DNA from: Carboxydothermus hydrogenoformans Z-2901
GTDB lineage: Bacteria > Bacillota > Z-2901 > Carboxydothermales > Carboxydothermaceae
Assembly (NCBI RefSeq): GCF_000012865.1
Contig: NC_007503.1
Location: 496,001-560,000 of the forward strand
Length of the DNA stretch: 64,000 nt
Direction: 5' to 3'
In this document: positions 25,473 to 33,048 of the stretch, in pieces
Layout: each line of letters starts with the position of its first letter
Numbering within the stretch: the first letter of the stretch is position 1
Translations under genes and position numbers: made by a program
Notes under the pieces: generated by a model
Database searches by the model: none
What the model was told of the DNA's origin: nothing
What the model saw: only the letters and a program-made list of their open reading frames with translations

Positions 25473-26096
25473 GTGAAAAAAAAGCTCCGGCTTTTTATTC
25501 TGTTCATTTTTTTAATGGTTGTGGCAACTCCCGTAATGGCCAAATCCGATAGGAGTTACGGGAATAATTGCCTCAGCTGTCACACAAGGTTTGAATTTCC
25601 GGAAATTAAGCCCCAGACGGGGAGCACCATTACCGAAGCCCAGTTTGTAAATTTGCTCTTAGAAAAGGTCTTGCAGCAAAAGGTGCAGGTGTTTGACCGG
25701 GAAGCAGCAGGAAATGTTAGCGATCTAAAGTATTTAGCCGATACCGGCCTCGTACCTGCTATGGAATTAAGTGTCAAAAATCCCAGTAAAGGCCTTACCA
25801 GGCTTGAAGCGGCTGGGTACTTGGCTCAGGTGCTAAAACCTTCCCTATCATCCAAAGAAACAGCGGCTATTTTAAGCCGCCTGGCCGACCGGAATAAAAT
25901 CCCCTCTTCCTATCAAAAAGGGGTTGCCTATTTGCTGAAATATAAGCTACTAACCCCTGAAGCAAAAGTTTATAAGGTGCGGAAAAAAGTTAAAGGAAAA
26001 TGGGTTTATCAAAAAGAAACCAGGTATTATTTTAACCCTGGCAAAATTGTTACTAACGCCGAAGCGATTAACTGGCTGAACAAAATAAAGATTTAA
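25473..26096 (+). CDS. Exported monohaem protein with S-layer-homology-like repeats
   Basis: A signal peptide (KKKLRLFILFIFLMVVATPVMA) is followed by one haem c site, CLSCH, at about residue 31. The rest resembles two S-layer homology units: YLADTGLVPAMELSV... with GLTRLEAAGYLAQVL, and YQKGVAYLLKYKLLTPE... with IVTNAEAINWLNKI. SLH repeats bind cell-wall polymers, so this looks like a wall-anchored monohaem electron relay. The SLH match is from pattern reading and is weaker than the haem motif. The gene lies between the iron-sulfur subunit and the 20-haem cytochrome. Confidence 0.7.
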   Translation: MKKKLRLFILFIFLMVVATPVMAKSDRSYGNNCLSCHTRFEFPEIKPQTGSTITEAQFVNLLLEKVLQQKVQVFDREAAGNVSDLKYLADTGLVPAMELSVKNPSKGLTRLEAAGYLAQVLKPSLSSKETAAILSRLADRNKIPSSYQKGVAYLLKYKLLTPEAKVYKVRKKVKGKWVYQKETRYYFNPGKIVTNAEAINWLNKIKI

Positions 26097-26115
26097 ATTG
26101 TTTGGGGGTGCAAAA

Positions 26116-27480
26116 TTGAAGAAAAAATTGCTGTTAACTCTGGTAATAGCAGGTATTATTTTGCTATCGGCTCTTGGAATTGGGATTCACGAGACCAGCA
26201 AGCCAACCTTTTGTAATACGTGCCATTCGATGAAGCCTTACGTGACTGCCTGGAAAACATCTGCCCATTCAAAGACCGACTGTATGGCTTGCCATCGGGA
26301 CCCGGGGCTTGTAGGACTTGTAAAAGTTAAACTTGGTGGTCTTAAACAAGTGGCGGTAGAGCTTACCCGTAAGCCTGAACCGGCAGAAATTAAAGGGAAG
26401 GCAGAAGTACCCAACCGCCGCTGTCAGTCCTGCCATGAATTAAATAAACTTCCCGGGCCTACGGCTATAAATTTTAGTCACGAGCTGCATGCGGGTAAAA
26501 AAGGACTGGAATGTGTAACCTGTCACGGGGATCTGGTTCATGGCGAGCCCAAAACCTTAAAGATGCAGGACTGCCTCGACTGTCATAAAGCGAAAAACGG
26601 GCCGGTAAAATGTGAAAGCTGTCATCAGAGTAAAGCGACCATGAAACCTCAGAATCACGATGCGAAATGGCTTGCAGCTCACGGTGAGGCAGCCAAAAAA
26701 GATCTAAAATCTTGTACTACCTGCCACACCGGGGAATTGGGGGTAGAAAAATACTGTAACACCTGCCATAACGGTGTACAAATGCCCCACCCGAAAGGTT
26801 GGCTCCAAAATCACAAGGTTTCCGATGTAAAAGTATGTAACACCTGCCATGAAAAGCCTGTGGAAGGGGGAAAGGCCCAAACCTGTATAAGTTGTCACCA
26901 GGTTGAAATACCCCACCCGGCTAATTGGAATAAAGAGCATGGAAAGTTTACTTTACAAAATAAAAACGTCAATTGCTATTCTTGTCATACTAAAACCGAA
27001 TGCAGTAGCTGTCACAAAGTAGACATGCCCCATCCGAGTGGGTGGCTTAGAACTCATGGAGTTACGGCTTTAGCCAAGGGAAGCAGCACCTGTTATACCT
27101 GCCATAGCAAAACTACCTGTACCAGCTGTCATACAAGTAAATCGCCCCATAATAGCACCTTTTTAACCGTTCACAGCAAGGAATATAGGGAAAATCCGGC
27201 AAAATGTAATACCTGTCATACCAATAAAACTACCTGCAATACCTGTCATCAGAAGCTTGGTCACGATAGTAGCTGGATAGTACGTCACGGGCAAGTAGCA
27301 AAAACCCAAACGTCCTGCCTGCCCTGTCACCGGCAGCCGGATTATTGCAGTACCTGCCATCCTAAAACCGGTCACGATGAACGCTGGATACAAAACCATG
27401 GTATTACAGCCAAACTTCGTCCCGAAAGCTGTACGCCCTGCCATGATTTTAAAATCTTTTGTAAAAAATGCCATAATTAA
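26116..27480 (+). CDS. 20-haem c-type cytochrome with NapC/NrfH-like N-terminus
   Basis: The 454-residue protein has 20 CxxCH motifs, the first at residue 33. A single N-terminal membrane helix (LLLTLVIAGIILLSALGIG) followed by HETSKPTFCNTCHSMKPYV resembles the quinol-oxidising NapC/NrfH domain. After it come diverged haem repeats in which paired CxTCH motifs are followed by PHPxxW...HG. It probably takes electrons from menaquinol and passes them to the molybdoenzyme, to NrfA or outward through the wall. TTG at 26116 follows GGGGGTG; an upstream TTG at 26098 has no ribosome site. Confidence 0.9.
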   Translation: MKKKLLLTLVIAGIILLSALGIGIHETSKPTFCNTCHSMKPYVTAWKTSAHSKTDCMACHRDPGLVGLVKVKLGGLKQVAVELTRKPEPAEIKGKAEVPNRRCQSCHELNKLPGPTAINFSHELHAGKKGLECVTCHGDLVHGEPKTLKMQDCLDCHKAKNGPVKCESCHQSKATMKPQNHDAKWLAAHGEAAKKDLKSCTTCHTGELGVEKYCNTCHNGVQMPHPKGWLQNHKVSDVKVCNTCHEKPVEGGKAQTCISCHQVEIPHPANWNKEHGKFTLQNKNVNCYSCHTKTECSSCHKVDMPHPSGWLRTHGVTALAKGSSTCYTCHSKTTCTSCHTSKSPHNSTFLTVHSKEYRENPAKCNTCHTNKTTCNTCHQKLGHDSSWIVRHGQVAKTQTSCLPCHRQPDYCSTCHPKTGHDERWIQNHGITAKLRPESCTPCHDFKIFCKKCHN

Positions 27481-27493
27481 GAAATCTAAATGT

Positions 27494-27518
27494 TCCGGGC
27501 ACTGCCCGGATTTTTTTT
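27494..27518 (+). terminator. Strong Rho-independent terminator
   Basis: TCCGGGC and GCCCGGA (7-bp stem, ACT loop) are followed by eight T. It separates the cytochrome operon from the two-component system. Confidence 0.92.
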
Positions 27519-27558
27519 CTACGAATATTGGAGAAAAATTGTTATAATTATCGTAGAA
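27517..27558 (+). promoter_or_regulatory. Promoter region with inverted repeat TTCTACGA...TCGTAGAA
   Basis: A TATAAT at 27543-27548 lies between the two arms of an 8-bp inverted repeat (27517-27524 and 27551-27558), just upstream of the sensor kinase gene. No good -35 is seen. The arms could be an operator or could pair in the transcript; the first arm overlaps the T-run of the preceding terminator. Confidence 0.45.
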
Positions 27559-27578
27559 TGTAAAAAGGGGCAGTAAAT

Positions 27579-29174
27579 ATGATGCATGAAATTAAATTAA
27601 GCCAAAAGCTTATGCTTGGCATGGGCGTTGTTATAGGCTTTTTTTCGCTTCTGGCTTTTATCTGGAACGTTGCCGAAACCCGCTATAGTTACCAGAAAGA
27701 GCTTTTAGAAAAAGCCCGGGTTATTACTTCCGGTCTGGTGGCAACCCGCCGGGTAATCGCCGAAAATCAAGATAAAATAAATTATGACAGCCAAGGGCAT
27801 TTTGAATTTAAACATTTAAATCCGGCGGCGGTTGGACGACAGGTAGCAAAGTATTTCAATCAAACTACCGGCTACCGGCTAAAGCAAACCCGCCTTAAAT
27901 ACCGTAATCCCGAAAATGCCCCGGATCCCGTGGAAAAAGAAATGCTCAAAGAGCTGGCCGCAAACCCGCAAAAACAGGAACTTTATCGCAACATAGAAAG
28001 GGATGGGCACCGTTATTTTTACTATATGAAACCTCTATACATTGAAGAGCCGTGCCTCGATTGTCACGGCGAACCGGTGGGAGTCAAAGATATTGCCGGC
28101 TATCCCAAAGAAGGGTATAAACTTGGGGATTTTGCCGGTGCTATTTCGCTGGTGGTTCCTGCGGATAATTTGCAAGTCGAGTTTGAACGTAAATTAAAAG
28201 GAAATTTCTTATTGTTTCTTGCCTTTTTAGGTACTATCGGTCTTTTTAGCTTTACAGTTATAAAAAATACCATTGAAGAGCCGCTAAAAGAAATTGTGGC
28301 TATGACTGGAGAGGTGGCTACCGGTAACTTTAAGACGAAAGTTATAGAAACTAATAGCCGGGAGATTAAAGAACTTTCCGAAAACTTCCACCAGATGGCC
28401 CAGAAGTTAAAAGAACTTTATCATAACCTCGAGGAAAAAGTAAGAGAGCGAACTCATGAGCTTTCCTTAGCCAATGAGGAGTTAGCCAGGGCCAACGCTT
28501 TTAAATCGGAGATAATTGCCATGGTTAGCCATGAGCTCAAAACTCCGCTTACCAGCATTTTAGCCTTTGGTGAAATTCTTTTAGCCGACAGTGAAAACCT
28601 GCTTCCCTGGCAAAAAGAGTATTTAGAAGATATAATGGAAAGCGGCCAGGAACTTTTAAAGCAAATTGAAACACTCTTAACTATGGCTAAAATTGAAGCC
28701 GGAAAAATTACCGTTACCTATTCTCCGGTAAATTTGCAGCAATTTTTGGAGCAATGTTTTAAATTTTACAAAAATAAAGCCAGGTCACGCCGGGTAAGCC
28801 TGAAAATTAAAACGAATATTACCGGAATTTTAATAACCGATGAACACAAACTGAAATTAATCCTGGGAAATATAATCGGTAACGCTATTAAGTTTACTCC
28901 GCCGGGGGGGAAGATTTCGGTAGGATTGCGGAAAATCTTTGGCCGCCTGTATATCTATGTGAAAGATTCCGGACCGGGAATTGCACCGGAAGACTTACCT
29001 AACATCTTTAATAAGTTCTGGCGTAAAGATCAAAAGGTTGACGGTACTGGCCTGGGGCTTACCTTGGCAAAAGACCTGTGTGAACTGCTCGGTTACGAAA
29101 TTAAAGTAAAGTCGAAACTCGGTCGTGGAAGCAGTTTTTATATTGTTATTAAGGAAGGGTTTAGCGATGTATAA
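27579..29174 (+). CDS. Sensor histidine kinase with haem c-binding extracytoplasmic domain
   Basis: This 531-residue membrane kinase has an N-terminal helix (about 10-30), an outer domain of the DUF3365/Tll0287-like type with a CLDCH haem site (Cys159, Cys162, His163), a second helix near 207-228, a HAMP linker, a phosphoacceptor HisKA domain (His318 in MVSHELKTPL) and an ATPase domain (NIIGNAIKFTPPGG, DSGPGIAPE, GTGLGLTLA). A covalent haem outside the membrane suggests sensing of redox state, nitric oxide or nitrite. It overlaps its regulator gene by eight bases. Confidence 0.93.
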   Translation: MMHEIKLSQKLMLGMGVVIGFFSLLAFIWNVAETRYSYQKELLEKARVITSGLVATRRVIAENQDKINYDSQGHFEFKHLNPAAVGRQVAKYFNQTTGYRLKQTRLKYRNPENAPDPVEKEMLKELAANPQKQELYRNIERDGHRYFYYMKPLYIEEPCLDCHGEPVGVKDIAGYPKEGYKLGDFAGAISLVVPADNLQVEFERKLKGNFLLFLAFLGTIGLFSFTVIKNTIEEPLKEIVAMTGEVATGNFKTKVIETNSREIKELSENFHQMAQKLKELYHNLEEKVRERTHELSLANEELARANAFKSEIIAMVSHELKTPLTSILAFGEILLADSENLLPWQKEYLEDIMESGQELLKQIETLLTMAKIEAGKITVTYSPVNLQQFLEQCFKFYKNKARSRRVSLKIKTNITGILITDEHKLKLILGNIIGNAIKFTPPGGKISVGLRKIFGRLYIYVKDSGPGIAPEDLPNIFNKFWRKDQKVDGTGLGLTLAKDLCELLGYEIKVKSKLGRGSSFYIVIKEGFSDV

Positions 29175-29847
29175 AATTTTAGTGGTGGAAGATGACCAGA
29201 AAATCCAAAAAGCTCTTGCCCATCTTTTAAAGGCTGAAAATTACGATTTTGTGCAGGCGTACGATGGAGAGGCGGCAGTAGAACATTTTTACCGGGAAAA
29301 TTTTGACCTTGTTATATTAGATTTAAACCTTCCGAAACAGGACGGATTTTCGGTATTAAAGGAAATTAAAAACCGGGAAGACGTTCCGGTAATTATCCTA
29401 ACTGCCCGAGGGGAGGAGATGGATAAGATTACCGGATTTACCCTTGGAGTAGATGATTACTTAACCAAACCCTTTAGTCCTGCGGAATTAATGCTTAGAA
29501 TAAAGGCAGTCTTGCGTCGTTACCGCAAAGGCAGGGGTGAGGAGGAGATCCTGAAATATGGTAAGGTAGCTGTGAACTTAAAAACCCGGGAGGTCTTAAA
29601 AAACGGGGAGCCGGTGGAGTTGACTTCTAAAGAATATGCTTTACTGGAACTCCTTTTTAAAAACCCCAACCGGATATTTACTAAAGAACAGATAATGGAT
29701 AGGCTTTGGCCGGATACTTTTCCCGAGGATCCCAATATCGTTTCGGTATTGGTTCGAAGACTCCGGGAAAAAATAGAAGAAGACCCCAGTTCCCCGCGGA
29801 TTATTAAAACGGTCTGGGGAGTTGGTTATAAAGCAGAAAAAATATAG
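29167..29847 (+). CDS. OmpR/PhoB-family response regulator
   Basis: This 226-residue regulator has a receiver domain with acidic pocket VVEDD, phosphoacceptor Asp52 in VILDLNLPKQDG, ILTARG and the LTKPF lysine, then a winged-helix DNA-binding domain (ELTSKEYALLELL to VWGVGYKAEKI). The ATG at 29167 follows AAGGGTT inside the kinase gene. As the only complete two-component system in the window, placed between the molybdoenzyme operon and nrfA, it is the best candidate to bind the TTGTAAGAA tandem repeats found upstream of both. Confidence 0.95.
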   Translation: MYKILVVEDDQKIQKALAHLLKAENYDFVQAYDGEAAVEHFYRENFDLVILDLNLPKQDGFSVLKEIKNREDVPVIILTARGEEMDKITGFTLGVDDYLTKPFSPAELMLRIKAVLRRYRKGRGEEEILKYGKVAVNLKTREVLKNGEPVELTSKEYALLELLFKNPNRIFTKEQIMDRLWPDTFPEDPNIVSVLVRRLREKIEEDPSSPRIIKTVWGVGYKAEKI

Positions 29848-29862
29848 AAAGGAGCAGGAAAA

Positions 29863-30249
29863 ATGGATTTAAAATTGTCTCACGTTACTTTATTTGTACG
29901 GGACCAGGAAGAAGCTTTAGCCTGGTATACGGAAAAACTTGGATTTGTAAAAAGAGAAGACAACAATTTTGGCCACGGTATGCGGTGGCTTACTATCTCT
30001 CCGGCCAATCAACCTGAAATTGAATTTGTCCTTTTTAAACCTTTTGGGGAAAATGCTGAAGAACAGTTAAAACTGGTAGGAAAAAATGGCACCTGGGTTT
30101 TCTTAACTTCTGACTGTCGGAAAACCTGCGAGGAGTTAGCAGCCCGTGGTGTTGAAATTGTTTCGCCTCCGCAGGAGGTACCATGGGGAGTTTCAGCCCT
30201 TTTTAAAGATTTATATGGCAATATTTACAACTTAGTTGAAAGAAAGTAA
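29863..30249 (+). CDS. Glyoxalase/VOC-superfamily protein
   Basis: This 128-residue protein is built of two beta-alpha-beta-beta-beta units, starting LSHVTLFVRDQEEALAWYTEKLGF and ending FKDLYGNIYNLVE. These positions (histidine near residue 6 and glutamate near 126) are the usual metal ligands of the VOC fold. The family covers dioxygenases, epimerases and antibiotic-binding proteins, so no substrate is assigned. It begins 15 bases after the response regulator and is probably co-transcribed. Confidence 0.87.
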   Translation: MDLKLSHVTLFVRDQEEALAWYTEKLGFVKREDNNFGHGMRWLTISPANQPEIEFVLFKPFGENAEEQLKLVGKNGTWVFLTSDCRKTCEELAARGVEIVSPPQEVPWGVSALFKDLYGNIYNLVERK

Positions 30250-30291
30250 CCGTTAGGGACGGTTCTTAGAACCACCATTTTCACTATCGAC

Positions 30292-30329
30292 AGAAAGCCC
30301 GCAGCATTTAGACTGCGGGCTTTCTTTAT
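30292..30329. terminator. Bidirectional terminator between convergent genes
   Basis: A 13-bp stem (AGAAAGCCCGCAG with CTGCGGGCTTTCT) and an eight-base loop stand between the VOC gene and nrfA, with A/T-rich edges. A small palindrome GGTTCTTAGAACC lies just to its left at 30261-30273. Confidence 0.82.
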
Positions 30330-30347
30330 AGAGAAAGGGCGGGTGGA

Positions 30348-31592
30348 TTATTTCTTAGCTTCCAAAGCTTTTAATCTTGCTTGATAGGCAAGTTCGATAG
30401 ACTTATTTAAAGTAGCGAAAGCTTTCGCCGGGTTATGGAAACCGGTGGAGTTTTCCGCCGCTACATAATCCCAGTACCACTGACTTTCCCGTTGAAGTTT
30501 TTGCGCTTCGGCTAAAATTGCAGGATCATAAGTGCCTGCTGCCACCGATTTGATAACCTTTAAAGTTTCGGCATTGGCTTCTCCTGCCCGGTCGATAGCG
30601 GCTTTCACCCGATCCTGAATGTAAAATACCCTCTCCATTAAATACTTGGCATCTTTAGTGTGGCACTTTTTACAGGCGGACATGTCTTTTAAAGGTGATG
30701 TCCACTGGTGGCTTGCTATAGTAAACGTAAGATTTCCACTTTTTACGGTTTTCTTGGGCATGTGGCAATCGGCACAGGTAGCGCCTGCCTGCTGGTGCGT
30801 GCTTCCCTGGAACATTTCAAATTCCGGATGCTGGGCTTTTAGTTCTTTTACAAAGGTAGAGGGATTGGTCCAGTCGCTAAAGGCTCGTTCTTCATAGTAC
30901 TGGTAGATGTTTTCCGGATCAAATCCTTTATCCCAGGGGAAGGTTAACTTCTTGCCGTTTTGCGGGTCAAAGAAGTATTCCACGTGGCACTGACCACAGA
31001 CATAAGTGCGCATCTGGGACTGTGACGCTTTGGTTACATCAATTCCTCGACGCTTCATAGCTTCAATGAATGCTGGCCGTGTAACAACTAACTTGAAGGT
31101 TTTTAAATCGTGGCAGTCGCTGCAGCCGATGGAGTGTTTAAATTCATCCTGATAAACCAGCATTGGTAAAGTATAGTAGGCATCGCCGTACTTTTTCATT
31201 GCGGCCGGCACATCGGAAGACTTACAGGTCATACAGGTCATCGGAGTTGCGGGAGACAGTCGCTTGGTCGATTTTACATCTTCTAAAGTATAATAGTGTC
31301 CCCGGTCTTCGTTGTAGTCTTTGCTGAAGGGATAGCCTTCCCAGAGGGTTTTTAAGTACGGAGATTCTTCTAAGTGGGAATAGGGTATTGAGCCGCCGTA
31401 CTTACTGGGCTCCTTTTTCATTTCACTGTTTTTAAAGAAAGTTTTAGAAACTTCCGCAATGATTTGCGAAAGGGTAGGTTTTGGCGGGGCTTTTTTTACA
31501 GCAGCTTCGGTAGTAACCACCGGGCTTACTATTACCAAAGCTAAAATTAAAAGTAAAAGTCCGCCGGAGATAAGATAATAAAACTTCTTCAT
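30348..31592 (-). CDS. nrfA: Ammonia-forming cytochrome c nitrite reductase NrfA
   Basis: NrfA reduces nitrite to ammonium outside the membrane with six electrons. The active-site haem has the diagnostic lysine ligand in CMTCK (Cys120 to Lys124), followed by four CxxCH haems: CSDCH, CGQCH, CADCH and CKKCH. A signal peptide or membrane anchor (FYYLISGGLLLLILALVIVS) is at the start. The ATG at 31592, six bases after AAGGAGGG, is chosen over one at 31598 that touches the ribosome site. At 414 residues it is slightly shorter than proteobacterial NrfA. No nrfH adjoins it; the 20-haem protein may donate electrons. Confidence 0.96.
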   Translation of the reverse strand: MKKFYYLISGGLLLLILALVIVSPVVTTEAAVKKAPPKPTLSQIIAEVSKTFFKNSEMKKEPSKYGGSIPYSHLEESPYLKTLWEGYPFSKDYNEDRGHYYTLEDVKSTKRLSPATPMTCMTCKSSDVPAAMKKYGDAYYTLPMLVYQDEFKHSIGCSDCHDLKTFKLVVTRPAFIEAMKRRGIDVTKASQSQMRTYVCGQCHVEYFFDPQNGKKLTFPWDKGFDPENIYQYYEERAFSDWTNPSTFVKELKAQHPEFEMFQGSTHQQAGATCADCHMPKKTVKSGNLTFTIASHQWTSPLKDMSACKKCHTKDAKYLMERVFYIQDRVKAAIDRAGEANAETLKVIKSVAAGTYDPAILAEAQKLQRESQWYWDYVAAENSTGFHNPAKAFATLNKSIELAYQARLKALEAKK

Positions 31593-31642
31593 GAACATCC
31601 CTCCTTGAAAGTGTTTGTTTTCACTTTTACTCTAAGAGATAT

Positions 31643-31662
31643 TTCTTACAAAATTCTTACAA
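31643..31662 (-). promoter_or_regulatory. Tandem box TTGTAAGAA-N2-TTGTAAGAA upstream of nrfA
   Basis: On the minus strand two exact copies of TTGTAAGAA, 11 bp apart, lie about 50 bases upstream of the nrfA start. The arrangement and orientation match the box in front of the molybdoenzyme operon (22087-22106). No clear -10 can be named. The likely binder is the OmpR-type regulator encoded nearby. Confidence 0.6.
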
Positions 31663-31750
31663 AATTTATTTTTTCATAAAATTTTCTTGACGAATGGGGA
31701 AGTAACTGGGAAAATAAAAGTAAAAATATACCAGTAAAGGAATGGTAGGC

Positions 31751-32905
31751 GTGACTATTTCTATAAAAAAACTACTTAAAATTTTAGGAATTATTTTAAT
31801 CTTCAGCGGAATTGGTTTTTATTTTAATAAAGTTATCATTAAAGATATTTGCGTAAAATCCTATTATCAACATTTATTAAAAGCTGAGTATGATAAAGCA
31901 GCAAACTACCTGTTTTACTGGGATAAATATTCTGATAGACCTGCAAAGCTTCCGGCTCTTGCAGCAAAGAATCTTTATCTGCGAAAGACTGAACTACTAA
32001 CAGGTCGAGGTTATAGGGTGGTAGAAATAAAAGATATTTCAAGGCGTATTGATGATGGACTTTTAATTTATCGGGTTCAGGGTACTTATGAAGTTAATGG
32101 TGAGCGAAATAGCTTTGAAGATGAACTTTACTTTATTAACAATAAAATTATGATTGAAAATAGCACTGACCCCTACCTAAGATACCGGGACGGGAAAATT
32201 GCCAGAATATTTCAGGAAAGCTATGACGAAGGCTTAATCTTTGCCGATTTAAATAATTTAATTCAGGAAAAAGAAAAAAAGAGCGAGTACAATGGAATCA
32301 TTGTATTCGTAAGAGGTGCTATTGCCGACGGAGTAAGAACTGTTCTTAAAGTGGCGGTAGAGGGAAAATATCCAGGAAAAGAAGAGTGGGATTTTGGAAA
32401 TATTCAGTTGATTGATGGAGCGGGGAAGAGGTATTTGCCGGTTAAGTGGAGCAAAGGCAGTGAGGATGAGACCTTAATTGAATTTGCCGGAAGTCCAACG
32501 AAAAATACCGATGTAACCTTAACGTTAAAAAGAATAAATGGGGTCGAAGGAAAGTGGGAAGTGAAATTTCCCTTAAAGGTCTTCCGGCCGGTGGAGTTAG
32601 GTTTTAACATTTCAGGAAAAGAACATGGGAACGAACTAAAAATAAAGAAAATTATCTTTGCTAAAACCATTACTAAAATTGAAGGAGAAATTAGCGGTGA
32701 CGACTTATTTGAAGAAACTTATGCAATTATTGCAGGGAATAAAATTAATTTTAAATCCGTTAGTGTGGATAACCAATCACATAAAATAAACTTATATTTA
32801 ATGCCGGTTGACTATTTGAAGGTAAATAACTTGAAAATTGTTATAAAATTTAGTAATCCCGGGACCAAAGAAAGTTTCTTTTTAAATACGGATTTAAAAT
32901 GGTAA
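31751..32905 (+). CDS. Membrane-anchored extracytoplasmic protein of unknown function
   Basis: This 384-residue protein is not recognised. One N-terminal hydrophobic helix (LLKILGIILIFSGIGFYF) anchors it, and the rest is predicted to lie outside: a helical part with SYYQHLLKAEYDKAANYLFYW, then beta-rich segments with VTLTLKRINGVEGKWEVKFPL reminiscent of beta-sandwich domains in Firmicute surface proteins. GTG at 31751 is chosen over ATG at 31742 because AAAGG is better spaced. A TTGACG at 31687 may be its -35. It starts a cluster of exported proteins running to about 35400. Confidence 0.65.
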   Translation: MTISIKKLLKILGIILIFSGIGFYFNKVIIKDICVKSYYQHLLKAEYDKAANYLFYWDKYSDRPAKLPALAAKNLYLRKTELLTGRGYRVVEIKDISRRIDDGLLIYRVQGTYEVNGERNSFEDELYFINNKIMIENSTDPYLRYRDGKIARIFQESYDEGLIFADLNNLIQEKEKKSEYNGIIVFVRGAIADGVRTVLKVAVEGKYPGKEEWDFGNIQLIDGAGKRYLPVKWSKGSEDETLIEFAGSPTKNTDVTLTLKRINGVEGKWEVKFPLKVFRPVELGFNISGKEHGNELKIKKIIFAKTITKIEGEISGDDLFEETYAIIAGNKINFKSVSVDNQSHKINLYLMPVDYLKVNNLKIVIKFSNPGTKESFFLNTDLKW

Positions 32906-32920
32906 TCGAGGTGGTTACTT

Positions 32921-33022
32921 ATGCCCTTTGCGTGGATGGATTTTTTGTGGACGGTAATTAACTTTTGTATATTAATTGGAATGCTTTATATTGCGGTAAG
33001 GTTTATTAAAAAATACTGGTAG
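32921..33022 (+). CDS. 33-residue single-helix membrane protein
   Basis: A short gene with a very good ribosome site (GAGGTGG, seven-base spacing) encodes 33 residues: MPFAWMDFLWTV, a hydrophobic helix (INFCILIGMLYIAV) and a basic end RFIKKYW. It fits neatly between two larger exported-protein genes in the same direction. Its function is unknown; small proteins of this kind often associate with membrane complexes. Confidence 0.6.
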   Translation: MPFAWMDFLWTVINFCILIGMLYIAVRFIKKYW

Positions 33023-33048
33023 TCTTATTTTTAAAGGTGGTAAAAAAG

